The notes beneath the pieces were generated by a model. That model ran no database searches. It was given only the letters and a program-made list of their open reading frames with translations, and was not told the origin of the DNA. Made by a program: the position numbers and the translations under genes. A stretch of 16,586 bases of DNA from Alphaproteobacteria bacterium (GTDB lineage Bacteria > Pseudomonadota > Alphaproteobacteria > Micavibrionales > Micavibrionaceae): assembly GCA_023301785.1 (NCBI GenBank), contig JALZUF010000095.1, forward strand, positions 1 through 16,586, written 5' to 3'. This document shows, piece by piece, positions 1 through 9,100 of this stretch (positions within the stretch are counted from its first letter, which is position 1; the number at the start of each line of letters is the position of its first letter).

Positions 1-210
1 TACATGCAGGACGTCTTTGTTGCCACACAATCCCGCCGCCAAGGATTGGCTAAACGCCTAATTTGGGAGCTACATGACATCGGAAAAACCGAAAAATGGG
101 CTCGAATTTACTGGTTTTCTCAAAAAAGTGATAAGGCCGTCCAAAATCTATATAAAAACCTTGGAATCAAGATGGATTTCAGCTTACATATACTTCCAAC
201 ACAAGAATAA
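1..210 (+). CDS. GNAT family N-acetyltransferase, C-terminal part (5' end outside window)
   Basis: The frame is open from base 1 and ends at TAA 208-210, giving about 69 C-terminal residues of a Gcn5-related N-acetyltransferase. The visible start, DVFVATQSRRQGLAKRLI, matches GNAT motif A: a beta strand, then the acetyl-CoA pyrophosphate-binding R/Q-x-x-G-x-A/G turn (here RRQGLAK) and helix. WARIYWFSQKSDKAVQNLY matches motif B, where a late aromatic residue follows the N/D-x-A-x-x-LY pattern. Such enzymes move acetyl from acetyl-CoA to an amine; the substrate here cannot be inferred. The Met at base 4 is internal to the domain, so it is not the true start. The gene ends 31 bases before pheT and is probably co-transcribed with it. 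Confidence 0.8.
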   Translation, partial: YMQDVFVATQSRRQGLAKRLIWELHDIGKTEKWARIYWFSQKSDKAVQNLYKNLGIKMDFSLHILPTQE

Positions 211-241
211 TTCGTAATTTTAGAATGAAAGTAACGAGAAC

Positions 242-2632
242 ATGAAATTCACATTAAGCTGGCTAAAAGAACACTTAGATACAAACAAAAGCCTGAATGA
301 AATTACGGATAAATTGACCGCCCTTGGCCTTGAGTTAGAAGGCGTTGAAGACCCGACAGAAACATATGCTCCTTTTAAAGTCGCTTACGTCGAAAGTGCG
401 GAAAAACATCCTGATGCTGACCGCTTAAAAGTCTGTATTGTTGATACAGGATCAGAGAAAATTCAAGTTGTCTGTGGCGCGCCTAATGCCAAGACAGGAA
501 TGAAAGCAATTTTTGCGCCTAATGGCTCTTTTATTCCTGGAACTGGGGACACTCTAAAGAAGGGAAAAATTCGGGGACAGGAATCTAATGGCATGCTGGT
601 CTCAGAACGTGAAATGGGCCTGTCAGAAGAACATGACGGTATCATTGAACTACCAGAAGATACTGCCGTTGGCACTGCATTCACTGAAATTTACAGTATG
701 AATGATCCTGTTATAGATATCGCAATCACACCAGACCGCGCTGATTGCGCAGGTATACGCGGCATTGCCCGTGATTTAGCCGCCGCAGGTATGGGCACAT
801 TAAAACCATTAGACACCTCAGCAATAAAAGGAAACGGTGCCTCCCCAATAGCTGTGAAAATTTCTGCTAAAGATGAATGCCCTTTATTCATGGGTCGCTT
901 GATTAAAAATATACAAAATGAGCAATCCCCGCAATGGATGCAAAATAGATTAAAAGCTGTTGGCCTTCGTCCTATTTCTGCCCTAGTGGATATCACAAAT
1001 TACGTCTCGCTTGATCTATGCCGTCCTCTTCACGTTTACGATGCGGATCTATTAAAAGGCGATATTGATGTACGCCTTTCTAAAAAAGACGAAAGCTTTG
1101 ACGCCCTAAATGACAAAAGCTATACACTTGATGACGGCATGACAGCAATCACAGATGATTCTGGCGTACTTGGGCTAGCTGGTATTGTTGGTGGTGTATC
1201 GACAGGATGTACGGAGACAACGAAAAACGTATTTGTTGAATGTGCTTATTTCGACCCCTACGCCACCGCCAAAACAGGCCGTGCGCTACAAATTGATTCC
1301 GATGCTCGCTACCGCTTTGATCGTGGCGTGGACCCTGAATTCGTGAATGATGGCCTTGAGGTTGCAACAAGACTAATCATGGAAATCTGCGGCGGAGAGC
1401 CAATGGATATCACATCTGCTGGTGAAAAACCTGATTGGAAGAAGCAAATCACTTTCGATCCTGATTACACACTAAAACTTTCTGGTATGGATGTTCCTGA
1501 AGACAAACAAATTGAGATTCTTAAAAATTTAGGCTTCGTTATCGACGGCGATCAGGTCACACCACCATCATGGCGCCATGATGTCGACGGCAAAGCCGAC
1601 CTTGTTGAAGAAGTTATCCGCATCATAGGATACGATCAAATTGAAGCCTTATCTGTACGCTCAGAAAATGCTATCGCTGATGGTGCAGAAACACCACATT
1701 CAACAAGCGTACGTTTATCACGCACTGCGCTTGCGGCGCGTGGGCTAAACGAATGTGTCACATGGTCTTTCATGCCCAAGCCATTAGCGGCGTATTTTGC
1801 AGAGAACGACAATATTGATGAAGCCTTAACATTATCAAACCCTATTAGTAGTGATCTAGACCAAATGCGCCCTAGCATTTTAGGCAACTTAATTGCCGCC
1901 GCCAGCACAAACGCTGACAAAGGCAATGGTGATACAAAGCTATTCGAAGTTGGCCCAGTCTTCCCGTCCGTAAAAGCAGATGGTCAGCAAACACACGCGG
2001 CAGGCATTCGTTTTGGTGCCGTTGGTGCACGCCATTGGGAAGGTGCAAACGCCGCCCGTACGAATGATATCTATGATGCTAAAGCGGATGCTATTGCCGC
2101 CCTGGAGGCAGCAGGTGCATCAACACAAAGTTTACAAACTATGCGCGAAGCATCTGGGTACTTCCATCCCGGACGCTCAGGCGTGCTTAAAATGGGAAAT
2201 AAACCACTCGCACAATTTGGTGAAATTCATCCTGCTATTTTGGACGAGATGGGCATCAAAGCCAACGTTGTCGCATTTGAAGTGTTTTTAAACAATATCC
2301 CTAAGAAGAAAAACAAAGGCCCGTCAAAATCATTGTTACAGTTATCACAATTTCAACCTGTAACGCGTGACTTTGCCTTTATCGTTGACGAAAATGTCGA
2401 AGCCGAAGCCATCACAAGAGCTGCACAAGGCGCGGAACGCAATCTGATTTCCTCAACAAGCGTCTTTGATATCTACCAAGGCAAAGGCGTTGAAGAAGGC
2501 AAAAAATCAGTCGCGATTAATGTGGCCATACAGCCCGTTAAACAGACATTAACAGATGCAGAAATTGACGGTATTGCCACAAAAATTATCGAAGCCGTCG
2601 CCTCAAAAACTGGTGCGGTTTTAAGAGGGTAA
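242..2632 (+). CDS. pheT: Phenylalanine--tRNA ligase beta subunit
   Basis: This is the 796-residue beta chain of the cytoplasmic alpha2-beta2 enzyme that charges tRNA-Phe; the family is usually about 790-810 residues, so it is full length. Domains in order: an EMAP/OB-type tRNA-binding domain at about 40-150 (HPDADRLKVC, VVCGAPN, GMLVSEREMGL); the B3/B4 editing region at about 155-380, starting with DIAITPDRADCAGIRGIARDL; the B5 domain at about 405-475 with SWRHDV and EEVIRIIGYD; a catalytic-like core; and the C-terminal FDX-ACB anticodon-binding domain at about 704-796 (FQPVTRDFAFIVDE). The ATG at 242 gives the typical MKFTLSWLKEHLD start, although the upstream ribosome binding site is weak (ACGAG region). 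The alpha-chain gene pheS, normally adjacent, is not between the GNAT fragment and pheT; it may lie upstream of the window. Confidence 0.97.
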   Translation: MKFTLSWLKEHLDTNKSLNEITDKLTALGLELEGVEDPTETYAPFKVAYVESAEKHPDADRLKVCIVDTGSEKIQVVCGAPNAKTGMKAIFAPNGSFIPGTGDTLKKGKIRGQESNGMLVSEREMGLSEEHDGIIELPEDTAVGTAFTEIYSMNDPVIDIAITPDRADCAGIRGIARDLAAAGMGTLKPLDTSAIKGNGASPIAVKISAKDECPLFMGRLIKNIQNEQSPQWMQNRLKAVGLRPISALVDITNYVSLDLCRPLHVYDADLLKGDIDVRLSKKDESFDALNDKSYTLDDGMTAITDDSGVLGLAGIVGGVSTGCTETTKNVFVECAYFDPYATAKTGRALQIDSDARYRFDRGVDPEFVNDGLEVATRLIMEICGGEPMDITSAGEKPDWKKQITFDPDYTLKLSGMDVPEDKQIEILKNLGFVIDGDQVTPPSWRHDVDGKADLVEEVIRIIGYDQIEALSVRSENAIADGAETPHSTSVRLSRTALAARGLNECVTWSFMPKPLAAYFAENDNIDEALTLSNPISSDLDQMRPSILGNLIAAASTNADKGNGDTKLFEVGPVFPSVKADGQQTHAAGIRFGAVGARHWEGANAARTNDIYDAKADAIAALEAAGASTQSLQTMREASGYFHPGRSGVLKMGNKPLAQFGEIHPAILDEMGIKANVVAFEVFLNNIPKKKNKGPSKSLLQLSQFQPVTRDFAFIVDENVEAEAITRAAQGAERNLISSTSVFDIYQGKGVEEGKKSVAINVAIQPVKQTLTDAEIDGIATKIIEAVASKTGAVLRG

Positions 2633-2633
2633 T

Positions 2634-3536
2634 TTGAAAAAGCTGATCGAACAAAATCTAGCGCTCACTTTAATCGTAAGCGTTTTCATTGGCATTTTCA
2701 TTCCTTATCTCGAAAACATCCCCTCAATCAGCGTAACAGTTTTAGTTTCAGTCATTGTCTTCTTTTCTTGCTCTAAAATAATATTTCAAAATATAAAATC
2801 GATTTCAGTTCCACAAGTTATCTTTTTTTATAGCCTAAGATATGTGCTCGTACCTTACTTTGCATATACTGTTGCAAACTTATTTCTCGATACAGAATAT
2901 GCAATCACGATCCTACTCATTTGCCTAATGCCTTCAGGTGTTACCTCCGCAGCCCTTGCCAACATTATGAAAGGTGAAGCCTCACTAGCCTTTGTTATCA
3001 CAATCTTCACAGGTTTAATCACCCCTATAAGCGTGCCATTTATGTTGGATTTAATTGCAGGAAAACAAATAGAAATCGACTTTTGGAATATGTTTCAAAT
3101 GCTAAGCCTAACTATCTTTATCCCAGTTTTTCTATACTTCGCGATTGTGAAAAAATTAAATACTGTTAATCAATGGGTTAGTGATAATGCCCAATTCTAT
3201 ACAATTTTCTTGATTGGGTGTGTTGTAGCTGTACTTATCGCATCGCAAAAACACTTTTTCTATGATGATTTAACAACAGTTATCTTTGCTATTTTTCTTG
3301 GGCTCATTTTATATTTTGTTCTATATATTATCGGTTGGAATTTTGCCTTCACAAAACCTCTGAAGTATAAAATAACCTATGCCATCTCATCAGGGACAAA
3401 TAACCTAGCCTTAGCTACCGCTATTGCCTTTATGTATTTCTCACCGCTTATCATTTTATTTACAGCAATAGCTGAAATATCTTGGGTTATTGCCCTAAGC
3501 TGTTTCAAAAAATTTGTTGATTACAAACAAAAATAA
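2634..3536 (+). CDS. BASS/SBF-like (bile acid:sodium symporter family) membrane protein
   Basis: A 300-residue, very hydrophobic protein with about 9 membrane segments and a basic C-terminal tail. MPSGVTSAALANIMKGEAS (99-117) resembles the BASS signature in which a Pro-Gly/Ser-xx-Ser turn precedes a G-D/E-x-x-L/A helix. SSGTNNLALATAIAF (252-266) resembles the second conserved crossover motif (G-x-x-N-x-x-L-A). BASS proteins take up organic anions, often with sodium; the substrate is unknown. The start is TTG, one base after the pheT stop, with AAGAGGG (2623-2629) as Shine-Dalgarno but a short spacer of 4. No in-frame ATG occurs before residue 99, so TTG is the credible start. Close coupling to pheT implies one transcript. 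T-rich base use is expected for membrane genes but could also mark transfer. AEC-type or other carriers are alternatives. Confidence 0.65.
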   Translation: MKKLIEQNLALTLIVSVFIGIFIPYLENIPSISVTVLVSVIVFFSCSKIIFQNIKSISVPQVIFFYSLRYVLVPYFAYTVANLFLDTEYAITILLICLMPSGVTSAALANIMKGEASLAFVITIFTGLITPISVPFMLDLIAGKQIEIDFWNMFQMLSLTIFIPVFLYFAIVKKLNTVNQWVSDNAQFYTIFLIGCVVAVLIASQKHFFYDDLTTVIFAIFLGLILYFVLYIIGWNFAFTKPLKYKITYAISSGTNNLALATAIAFMYFSPLIILFTAIAEISWVIALSCFKKFVDYKQK

Positions 3537-3558
3537 TTCATACAGCTTGTGATGCAAA

Positions 3559-3583
3559 AAAAGCGTACATGACGTACGCTTTT
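3559..3583. terminator. Bidirectional intrinsic terminator between convergent genes
   Basis: Perfect 10-bp stem AAAAGCGTAC / GTACGCTTTT with loop ATGAC, between the transporter gene (+) and fadD (-). Read on the - strand it ends in seven T residues (complement of A 3556-3562); read on the + strand it ends in only four. It should therefore stop the fadD transcript more strongly than the pheT-transporter transcript. Confidence 0.85.
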
Positions 3584-3611
3584 GATCTAATTTTAAAATT
3601 TAGATTACTTC

Positions 3612-5381
3612 TTAACCAGGCTCAATTTTTGCCATTTCCTTGGCTTTTTCGGCCATGTCAATGTTGTCGTCAACATCATTTTCATCACCATTTTCAAGTT
3701 CTTGCGCCACCACATCTTTACGGCTTAACTTGCCGATCATTGTTTTCGGCAAATCTTCTTCGCGAAACTCAATACGTTTAGGGATTTCCATTGGAGAAAT
3801 CCTTTCCGCTAAAAACGTTTTAAGGTCATCAGCGCTTAATTCTCGCCCGTCCTTACGTTTGATCCAAGCCTTAACAATTTCGCCGCGGTTCGCATCAGGA
3901 AGCCCCGCAACAATACATTCCTCAACGGAAGGGTGCTTATAAATTGCTTCTTCAACATTACGCGGATACACGTTATAGCCATTTGTAATAATCATGTCTT
4001 TAATACGATCAACAATGAAGAAATACCCATCTTCATCCATAATCGCAATATCACCCGTATGTAAACGTCCATCTTCTTGCAAAGTTTTTGCATTATCTTC
4101 AGGACGATTCCAATAGCCCTTCATAACTTGAGGGCCACGCGCGCATAGTTCACCACGTTCACCAGAAGGCACATGCTTACCTGTCTCAGGATCAATAATT
4201 TCTATAACTGTTTGAGGTAAAGGGAAGCCAATAGAACCTGCACGAGTTTCAACACGAGGATTGTTACAACATAAAACAGGAGAACTTTCGGTCAAGCCAT
4301 ACCCCTCAACAGCGGCACATCCTGTCTTCTCTTCAAACCTCTCCTTCACTTTTACAGGCAGTGGCGCGCCGCCAGAAATGCAATATTTAATAGAGCTTAA
4401 GTCAAATTTCGCTAATTTTTTATTATTATTGATGCCATTAATAATCGCTGGTACAGCGGGAAAAATTGTTGGCTTTTTATCATTAATTAGCTTAAGCGTT
4501 GCATCCAACTCAAAGCGCGGTAATGCTATAATTTCCCAGCCACCACGAACAGACACGTTCATAACAACTGTCATCGCAAACACATGGAAAAACGGTAAAA
4601 CACCTAGCATTTTTTCATTTGCCTCTTCCGAACCGATCCACATATAGGCCTGCTCCGCATTTGCTACAATATTTGCATGCGTTAACATCGCCCCTTTAGG
4701 TAAACCTGTCGTACCACCCGTATATTGAAACAAAGCAATATCTTCTTCAGGGTTAATATCAACAGGCCTATATTTTCCATCGTTTTCAATCATATCTTCA
4801 TACTGAAAAACACGGCGACTATTTACATCAACATCGGCAAGTTCTTTTCCTTTTAACAATTTGAACAAATGATTTTTAGGGAACGGTAAGAAAGGCGTAA
4901 AAGACGCCACAATAAGTTTTTCAAGACGTGTGCTATGAAGCAATTTGGACATCTTTGAATAAAGCATTTCAAGATCATGCGTAATAATCGCATCCGTATC
5001 ACTATCTTCAATCATACTCTCAAGCTCAGCCGAAGCATAAAGCGGATTATAGTTAATGACAGTCGCCCCAATGCGCATTAACGCATAATATGAGATTAAA
5101 AAGAAGGGACAGTTTGGCAAGAAAATACCAACTTTTGTCCCTTTTTCGATGCCTATCTCTTGTAAACCTTTGGCAAACTTGCAAGTCAGATCATTAATTT
5201 CTCGCCAATTCATCTTTGCCCCTAAAAAATCGAAAGCGGGCGCATCAGGGTAAGTTTTCGCTGTATAATCCAACATTTCGTAAACTGGACGTGCCTCAAT
5301 AGGTGCATCCCAAGCCACTCCTTCAGGATAATTACCAACCCATGGGTAATTTTGTTTCGTTTGGTTTTGATCTGTACTCAT
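3612..5381 (-). CDS. fadD: Long-chain fatty acid--CoA ligase (FadD type)
   Basis: A 589-residue ANL-superfamily adenylating enzyme that activates fatty acids with ATP and CoA for beta-oxidation or phospholipid use. Visible motifs: the ATP phosphate-binding loop YTGGTTGLPKG at 220-230; PFFHVFAM at 263-270, typical of acyl-CoA ligases; A5 YGLTES at 361-366; A7 HTGD at 441-444; A8 hinge DRIKDMIITNGYNVYPRNVE at 458-477; and the A10 catalytic lysine in PKTMIGKLSRK (K551). No signal peptide is seen. The ATG start gives MSTDQNQ, with a weak AAGAG upstream. After the A10 region there is an acidic, low-complexity tail of about 33 residues (557-589), making it longer than E. coli FadD (561). The gene is alone on this strand: divergent from the cold-shock gene and closed by the terminator at 3559-3583. 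Exact chain-length preference cannot be read; other acyl-CoA ligases are possible. Confidence 0.9.
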   Translation of the reverse strand: MSTDQNQTKQNYPWVGNYPEGVAWDAPIEARPVYEMLDYTAKTYPDAPAFDFLGAKMNWREINDLTCKFAKGLQEIGIEKGTKVGIFLPNCPFFLISYYALMRIGATVINYNPLYASAELESMIEDSDTDAIITHDLEMLYSKMSKLLHSTRLEKLIVASFTPFLPFPKNHLFKLLKGKELADVDVNSRRVFQYEDMIENDGKYRPVDINPEEDIALFQYTGGTTGLPKGAMLTHANIVANAEQAYMWIGSEEANEKMLGVLPFFHVFAMTVVMNVSVRGGWEIIALPRFELDATLKLINDKKPTIFPAVPAIINGINNNKKLAKFDLSSIKYCISGGAPLPVKVKERFEEKTGCAAVEGYGLTESSPVLCCNNPRVETRAGSIGFPLPQTVIEIIDPETGKHVPSGERGELCARGPQVMKGYWNRPEDNAKTLQEDGRLHTGDIAIMDEDGYFFIVDRIKDMIITNGYNVYPRNVEEAIYKHPSVEECIVAGLPDANRGEIVKAWIKRKDGRELSADDLKTFLAERISPMEIPKRIEFREEDLPKTMIGKLSRKDVVAQELENGDENDVDDNIDMAEKAKEMAKIEPG

Positions 5382-5544
5382 TTTTTATAGCTCTTATCTC
5401 TTTATTAAACTTACGAATATAGTTTAAACGATTTTCATCAATATGCAGATAAAAAAATAAACATGGCGATATACCAACAAAATACTAGATTATCAAAAAT
5501 GGTTGCGCTATCATATTTCTACAATCTAGTTAGGGGTAATATAG

Positions 5545-5589
5545 ATGTGTAAAGTTTTAGATAATATTAAATCCTTTTTAAAAGGATAA
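5545..5589 (+). CDS. Possible 14-codon leader ORF upstream of the cold-shock gene
   Basis: An ATG at 5545 opens a 14-codon frame encoding MCKVLDNIKSFLKG and stops at TAA 5587-5589. AGGGG at 5532-5536 lies 8 bases before the ATG, a fair Shine-Dalgarno placement. The stop codon overlaps the end of the dyad at 5571-5587, so ribosomes translating this frame would cross that structure. This is an inference from one sequence; short frames of this size arise often by chance. The rest of the 258-bp divergent region (5382-5639) is AT-rich. I see no confident -35/-10 pair in it for either fadD or the cold-shock gene. Confidence 0.25.
   Translation: MCKVLDNIKSFLKG
5571..5587. other. Dyad symmetry / candidate hairpin in the cold-shock gene leader
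   Basis: ATCCTTTT (5571-5578) and AAAAGGAT (5580-5587) are perfect inverted copies around T5579. As RNA a real loop would open the middle, leaving a stem of about 6 bp. Flanking ATATT and AATAT could extend it past a small internal loop. There is no T-run after it, so it is not an intrinsic terminator. It could be a protein-binding dyad, or a leader structure about 50 bases ahead of the cold-shock start codon. Confidence 0.4.
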
Positions 5590-5626
5590 ATATTAAGCTG
5601 TAAGTAGGCTTTGTATATTTGTAGAT

Positions 5627-5631
5627 AAAGG
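5627..5631 (+). promoter_or_regulatory. Ribosome binding site fixing the GTG start of the cold-shock gene
   Basis: AAAGG lies 8 bases before the GTG at 5640. No ATG start in this frame lies near it, and the first in-frame Met is residue 108, well after the first cold-shock domain. This site therefore supports GTG initiation. Confidence 0.6.
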
Positions 5632-5639
5632 CACTCATT

Positions 5640-6164
5640 GTGAACACAGAAGCATTAATTAAGGAACAACACGATCCTAATAGCAAGGCGGTTGTTTCAA
5701 AAATAAAGTGGTTTAACGCAACAAAGGGATTTGGATTTGCAGTTCCAGACGCAGACCCATGCGATGCCTTCATACATATAACAACACTACAAGATGCTGG
5801 TATTGAAGAACTCGGTGATGGGGCAGTTATTTCATGCCACGTAGTTAAAGGTCCTAAAGGCGCACTGGTTACAAAAGTTGATCACCTCATTGATTTAGGA
5901 CAAGACCCTGCACCAATTACTTTCCGCGTTGAAATTGCTGACGATGAAAAATTAGAAGAAATGACAGGTATCGTAAAATGGTACAAGCCAGATAAAGGAT
6001 TTGGATTTATTATCCCTGAAGATGGCGACAAAGATGTTTTTGTTCACCAAACCTGCCTTGAAAAAAATGGGTTGTCTCTTTTAATACCAGGCCAGCAAGT
6101 TAAGATGACTGTACGTTCAGTTGCAAAAGGCCGTGAAGTTATCGAATTTGAAGTCACCGATTAA
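5640..6164 (+). CDS. Two-domain cold-shock (CSD) protein
   Basis: A 174-residue cytoplasmic single-stranded nucleic-acid-binding protein with two cold-shock domains. Domain 1 is about residues 17-83, with IKWFNATKGFGFAV (RNP1, KGFGF 29-33) and DAFIH (RNP2, 42-46). Domain 2 is about residues 108-174, with VKWYKPDKGFGFIIPEDG (RNP1, 119-123) and DVFVH (RNP2, 132-136). The linker is about 25 residues and acidic. Tandem-CSD proteins of this size are typical of Alphaproteobacteria (Caulobacter CspC/CspD type), in contrast with the roughly 70-residue CspA of E. coli; they act as RNA chaperones in cold or stationary phase. Domain 1 departs more from consensus (PDADPC insertion, CHVVKGPKG), so the two halves may bind differently. 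The start is GTG. The gene is monocistronic, divergent from fadD, and its end faces the RND pump gene 10 bases away. Confidence 0.92.
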   Translation: MNTEALIKEQHDPNSKAVVSKIKWFNATKGFGFAVPDADPCDAFIHITTLQDAGIEELGDGAVISCHVVKGPKGALVTKVDHLIDLGQDPAPITFRVEIADDEKLEEMTGIVKWYKPDKGFGFIIPEDGDKDVFVHQTCLEKNGLSLLIPGQQVKMTVRSVAKGREVIEFEVTD

Positions 6165-6174
6165 CTTAAAAAAA

Positions 6175-9100
6175 CTATGACTTAAAAACGTCCTCTTCAG
6201 TTTTATAAGAGCTAAATTTAGATTTTATTTTATCTTTAAGCCTTCCCATCTTCTCCCTGAACATCAATGCGCTTGGCGTAACAATTAATGTCAAAATCGT
6301 TGAGAACGTTAGTCCAAAAACGATTGCCGTAGAAAGTTGAACCCACCATTGCGTTGATGGAGCACCGTGTGACACCGCACGACTTACGAAATCTATATTA
6401 AGCTGTAGAACCATTGGCATCAAACCCAAAACAGTTGTAACAGTCGTAAGCAACACAGGGCGTAACCTTTGCGCACCCGTAATCATGATGGCATCACGCA
6501 CCGCTAATCCACGCTTACGGTGATTATCAAATGTATCAATCAACACAATATTATTATTCACCACAATCCCAGCCAGCGCGATCACACCAATACCAGACAT
6601 CACGATGCCGAATGGTTGTTGCGTTACCAGCAAGCCAATCATCACACCAATCGTCGACATAACGACCGCAAATAAAATAAGAAATGCACTATAGAAACTA
6701 TTAAACTGCGTAACCAAAATGACCGCCATTGCAAATAACGCAATCACAAACGCCTTCATTAAAAAATCTTGCGCTTCTTTCTGATCTTCATCTTCACCTG
6801 TAAAATTAATTTTTACACGCGGATCAATTTTGTCTGCGTTTGATTGCATCCATTCCTTCATCGCTACAACTTTGGCATTGGTATTTAAACCTTCTTTCAC
6901 ATTCGCTTTAACCGTAAAAATACGGTTTTGGTCTGCACGGTTAATTGTACCTACCGCTGCCTTCGGCACACGCTTCACAAAGTTGGATATCGGTACAGAC
7001 CCTTGGGATGTTTCAATACGAACGCGGTCTAATTGATCCAATGTACGTTGCTCTGCCGAATGACGAATAACAATATCAACATCATCTTCCGCCCCATCAG
7101 GGCGATAATCAGTCACCTTCAATCCATTTGTGACCATACGCACATAATCACCAATTAAGGACACATCAATGTTAAATTTAGAAGCTTGCGCGCGATCCAC
7201 TTGCATTTCCCATTCAATACCCGGCAACGGCCGACTATCTTCAATATCAATGATATCCGCATCTGACTTCAACGCATCCACAATAAACTGAACTGTTGGC
7301 TCTAGAGTTTCTGGAAAACGGCTTCCAATTTCAATTTGAATATCTTTACCAGAGGGCGGCCCCTCTTCTTGTTTTTGTGCTTCAATATAAAGTCCTGCTA
7401 AATCTGATGTACGCTCGCGGATATCTTGCAAAATATCATCCGCAGAATCTCGTTGATCCCAATTTTTAAATTCAATAGTAACCTTACCAATAACATCTTC
7501 GGCAACATCATCGTTCCCTTGCGCGTCTTGCTTACCAGCCTCGGTATAAAAGACTTTCACACCATCAATATCCAAAATACGGCTTTCAACTTCACGAACC
7601 AGAATATCTTGCTCATAAACAGAAAGATTTCCACGGGCATGAATAAGAACACTTGCGGCTTTCGGTTCGATATTAGGAAAAAATTCAACCCCACGTCCAA
7701 ACGTCCCATATAGAACCTGAACCAAAATCAGCATTCCAATCGTTGCTAATAAAATAAGCCCTGGAATTTTAAGGGCTCCCCCCAAAATTGCCGTATAAAT
7801 ACGTACAGGACCTTTAAGCTCTGCCAATGTGTCTTCGCTTGTTGCTTGCGCTAAATTAACGCCCGTTTGTTTGACAACCTTCTTGCCAAAAATGCTTCCC
7901 ATGACGGGAACAAATACGAGCGCAACAATCAATGAAGACCCTAACACCGCAATCAGCGTAATCGGCATATATTGCATAAACTGTCCTACAATCCCGGGCC
8001 AGAATAATAGAGGTGCGAATGCCGCCAACGTTGTTGCGGTTGATGCTGTAATCGGCCATGCCATCGTTTTGGCCGCCGCGCTGTACGCTTTTTTACGATC
8101 CATACCGTCACTCACATTACGATCCGCCAGCTCAGTCACAACGATGGCTCCATCAACCAACATTCCCACAGATAAAATAAGGCCAAATAAAACAACCACA
8201 TTAACCGTTAAGCCCATAAGGAAAATAATCAAAACTCCCGATAAGAATGCAGACGGAATAGCCACCCCAACAAGCCCTGCCGCGCGACCACCCATAACAG
8301 CAATCAGCACAATCATCACCAGTAAGACAGCGCTGATCATATTATTTTGCAGGTCTGACAGACGTTCACGAATATCATCAGATTGATCAAGGGTATAGAT
8401 AACCTTCACACCTTCTGGCCAAAACTCTTGCTCCGACTCAACTAAGGCGCGTACTGCCTCAATGGTTTCTATAATGTTTTCGCCCGTACGCTTTACAACA
8501 TTAAGCGCTACGGCACGTTCCCCATTAATACGCGCGAAATTAGTCGGATCTTTAAAAGTCTGACGAATTTCGGCAACATCTCTAACTTTAATGACGGAGT
8601 CACCAGATGTTCGCAATGGCATTTCCATGATGTCATTCGCATCTTCAAACAACCCTGGCACCTTAACTGCAAAACGGCCAACGCCCGTGTCCAAATCACC
8701 GGCCGCCACCAAACGGTTGGAGCGTGCAAAAAATTGTAATATGTCTGCCCCTTTTAGGCCGTAACTTTCTAGTAAAATAGGATCAACAATAATCTCAACT
8801 AATTCTTCACGATCACCCGCAATCTTGGCTTCAAGGACTGTACCGATACCTTCAATTTTTTCCTGTAAGTTCTGCGCCATCTTCACCAAGGCACGTTCAG
8901 GCACATCTCCCGATAACGTCACAACCAAAACAGGAAACAAGCTAAAATTAACTTCTGTCACTTGTGGATCGCGATCTAATGTATCGGGAAGCTTGCTTTT
9001 CGCACGATCTACCGCTTTTTGTACGTCATCAATCGCTTGGTCTTCATCAAATCCAGCTTGGAATTCTAAGATTACAAAGCCCCCACCTGTGTAACCTGTC

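Noticed and set aside
4261..4647. 128-codon open frame on the + strand within fadD
   Set aside because: Antisense shadow of a conserved ligase gene; no recognisable domain and no credible ribosome binding site.
5422..5429. GTTTAAAC palindrome upstream of fadD
   Set aside because: Eight bases of AT-rich palindrome with no second copy and no match to a fatty-acid regulator site I recognise.
7829..8386. 185-codon open frame on the + strand, antisense to the RND pump gene
   Set aside because: It lies wholly inside a well-recognised pump gene, its product is Thr/Ile/Ala-rich with no family resemblance, and it follows from the codon pattern of the opposite strand.
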